Assembly: GCA_015068605.1 (NCBI GenBank)
Contig: SVKF01000016.1
Span: 1 to 34,536, forward strand
Length of the DNA stretch: 34,536 bases
Direction of reading: 5' to 3'
Origin: Oscillospiraceae bacterium
GTDB taxonomy: Bacteria > Bacillota > Clostridia > Monoglobales > Monoglobaceae
Positions 33,273 to 34,536 of this stretch are shown piece after piece (the first letter of the stretch is position 1; each line of letters starts with the position of its first letter). The notes under the pieces were generated by a model, which had not been told where the DNA came from, searched no databases, and saw only the letters and a list, made by a program, of their open reading frames with translations. The position numbers and the translations under genes were made by a program.

Positions 33273-34280
33273 TTATTTCACCAAATCGGCAATAAGGAGT
33301 TGCAGGGCAATTTCCTTATCCATAAGCCCCGTTTTGACTTTCAAATCATAATCAAGGCACTTTTTCACCATTCTGCGTAGATATTTTTCACCAAACTTTT
33401 TGCTTTGAGTTACCGTTTTTTTAATCAGCCAATCCTGAGGCAGACACTCAAGATATTTGCCCATTTCCGAAACGGGAACACCCTCCGAAGACAGAATTTT
33501 CGCCGCCAGCAAATCCGAAAGCTTTGAGGAAATGGCACTTATTATGCTAATGGGCTCATTTTTATGCTCCAAAAGCTCCTTATAAGCCTCCATAGCCTTT
33601 GCCGGGCGGTTTTCAATAATATGGTCAACCAAATCGAAAATCGCAACATCCAGCGATTTTAAAACCACATTTTCAATATCCTCTGCCGTGACTTTTGTCC
33701 GCTCGCCCATATAACTCATCAGCTTTAAAAATTCCTGATAAATATTCATAAGACTTCCGCCGCAACGCTTAACCATAGCGGTCAGCTCCTTGGGATAAAT
33801 AATTTTCTCATTTTTCTCAAAGAGTTTCTCCAGCCACTTTTCCACCTGAGCCTGGGGCATAAAATCATAGCGAACGATTCCGCCTTTTTCCTCAATAAAC
33901 CTTATGGTTGTCTCCTTCTTTTTATCAAACCCGTCCTCCACAATGAGCAAACACAGATAATCGGGAGCATCCGTCAGAAATTCACGAAGCTCCTTAAACT
34001 CCCTTGATTTCTGATTACTCAAAAAGCCCGTATTTTTAAGGATTATAAGCTTTTTATCCGCCATAACGGGAAAAGCTGTTGCATTTGTTAAAACATCGGT
34101 TATATCATTATCTTTTCCGTTATAAAGGGCATAATTAAAGTCAGCAAAAGAAGGGTCAACAAGCTTTTTCTTAATCGCCTTCACCTTTGTTTCAATTAAA
34201 AATTGCTCATCACCATAAAGAAAATATACACTTTTAAGGTCATTTGAAGAGATTTGTTTTTCAAAATCCTTAATTTCCAT
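33273..34280 (-). CDS. holA: DNA polymerase III delta subunit (HolA)
   Basis: Clamp-loader subunit that opens the beta sliding clamp. 335 residues, normal. Starts MEIKDFEKQISSNDLKSVYFLYGDEQFLIE, the usual HolA N-terminus; the degenerate AAA+ domain lacks a P-loop as expected. DAPDYLCLLIVEDGFDKKKE and LVDHIIENRPAKAM are further family features, with a C-terminal helical domain ending ALQLLIADLV. ATG 34280 is preferred (GGGGGA 5 nt upstream). A TTG start 21 nt earlier is possible but less likely. Element B lies just upstream. Confidence 0.92.
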   Translation of the reverse strand: MEIKDFEKQISSNDLKSVYFLYGDEQFLIETKVKAIKKKLVDPSFADFNYALYNGKDNDITDVLTNATAFPVMADKKLIILKNTGFLSNQKSREFKELREFLTDAPDYLCLLIVEDGFDKKKETTIRFIEEKGGIVRYDFMPQAQVEKWLEKLFEKNEKIIYPKELTAMVKRCGGSLMNIYQEFLKLMSYMGERTKVTAEDIENVVLKSLDVAIFDLVDHIIENRPAKAMEAYKELLEHKNEPISIISAISSKLSDLLAAKILSSEGVPVSEMGKYLECLPQDWLIKKTVTQSKKFGEKYLRRMVKKCLDYDLKVKTGLMDKEIALQLLIADLVK

Positions 34281-34311
34281 ACAGTCCCCCGATTTCTTCA
34301 AAAAAGGGGAT

Positions 34312-34405
34312 GTTAAAAAACTCCGGATCGCAAGAAAAGAAGAAAATTAATAGGAATTGAGAACTCCTCTTGTAGAATATATACCTGAATATACCTAAAA
34401 ACAAG
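34312..34405 (-). repeat. Dispersed 94-bp element B, copy 2
   Basis: Reverse complement of 9124-9217 with five substitutions and no gaps. It lies 31 bp upstream of the holA start codon, in the stretch where a holA promoter would be expected. Confidence 0.85.
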
Positions 34406-34408
34406 GGT

Positions 34409-34434
34409 AAAAAATCAAAAATTTTGATTTTTTT
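34409..34434 (+). terminator. A+T-only palindrome with T-run
   Basis: AAAAAATCAAAA and TTTTGATTTTTT arms (12 bp) around one base. It looks like a terminator but is almost free of G:C pairs, so strength is doubtful. It separates elements B and A. Confidence 0.4.
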
Positions 34435-34462
34435 AAAATATATTATCTTTTCTTGCTACGAA

Positions 34463-34536
34463 ACAAACTTCGCCTCTCGGAGTACCTATGTACGCCTTCG
34501 GGTAACCCAAAGCCAAGGCTTTGGCTCAGTTTGTCC
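34463..34536 (+). ncRNA. Element A, partial copy 3 at the window edge
   Basis: ACAAACT (34463-34469) pairs with AGTTTGT (34528-34534). The core CGCCTCTCGGAGTACC, TGTACGCCTTCGGG is intact, and hairpin CCAAAGCC/GGCTTTGG (34507-34524) replaces the different one at 939-969 in copy 1. The long-range helix and the 5' terminal strand seen in the other copies are not found upstream. The copy may be truncated, or this domain may exist on its own. Sequence to the right is not available. Confidence 0.65.

Noticed and set aside
1-34536. CRISPR array
   Set aside because: No regularly spaced repeats with unique spacers; the tandem repeats at 19-222 have no spacers.

Overview
The window looks like chromosomal sequence from a low-G+C, anaerobic, probably spore-forming member of the Clostridia. 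Supporting signs are strong AGGAGG-type ribosome binding sites, near-consensus sigma-A promoters with 17-bp spacers, many Rho-independent terminators, a YtvI-type sporulation membrane protein, the Firmicute order ftsE-ftsX-M23 peptidase-ctpA, meso-diaminopimelate dehydrogenase (Ddh), and a lysine riboswitch in front of an NhaC-type transporter. Most genes are core housekeeping genes. There are no phage genes, transposase genes or CRISPR array.

Layout. 1-500: short tandem repeats, then a tRNA with anticodon CAU carrying its own promoter and twin terminators. 641-2339: a possible 34-codon ORF, a large structured repeat (element A), then murA. 2387-4475 (minus): ddh-wecB. 4559-6822 (minus): an OPT-family transporter translationally coupled to a PqqD-like protein. 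6946-7341: a Cys-containing four-helix membrane protein. 7394-7627: a second copy of element A in antisense. 7828-9072: L-rhamnose isomerase. 9124-9217: a 94-bp dispersed repeat (element B). 9223-11453 (minus): a polar amino-acid ABC transporter. 11576-13633 (minus): an EF-G paralogue. 13827-15730 (minus): consensus promoter, lysine riboswitch, NhaC-family transporter. 15736-18386 (minus): argG-argH. 18545-20384 (plus): ruvC and a PhoR-like histidine kinase. 20422-21765 (minus): a membrane protein of unknown function with an N-terminal L7/L12-C-domain-like region. 21766-22533: a gene-free block packed with hairpins. 22534-30666 (minus): PucR/CdaR-type regulator, ftsE, ftsX, M23 peptidase, ctpA, unknown protein, greA, lysS. 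30907-33228 (plus): an ApgM-type phosphoglycerate mutase-like enzyme and ytvI. 33273-34280 (minus): holA. The right edge carries a second copy of element B and a truncated third copy of element A.

How the genes work together. MurA, WecB, Ddh (mDAP), FtsEX, the coiled-coil M23 peptidase and CtpA all serve cell-wall synthesis, precursor supply or remodelling. ArgGH completes arginine synthesis. The riboswitch ties the NhaC-type carrier to lysine, the end product of the Ddh pathway.

The best candidate for something undescribed is element A. Two full copies, on opposite strands and in unrelated contexts, differ widely in sequence but fold to the same three-way-junction RNA of about 230-260 nt. 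At least four helices carry compensatory changes, and each copy is flanked by a terminator-like hairpin. A third, truncated copy keeps one domain. The second candidate is the hairpin-rich block at 21845-22436. All structure statements come from pairing by eye, with no folding software or database searches.
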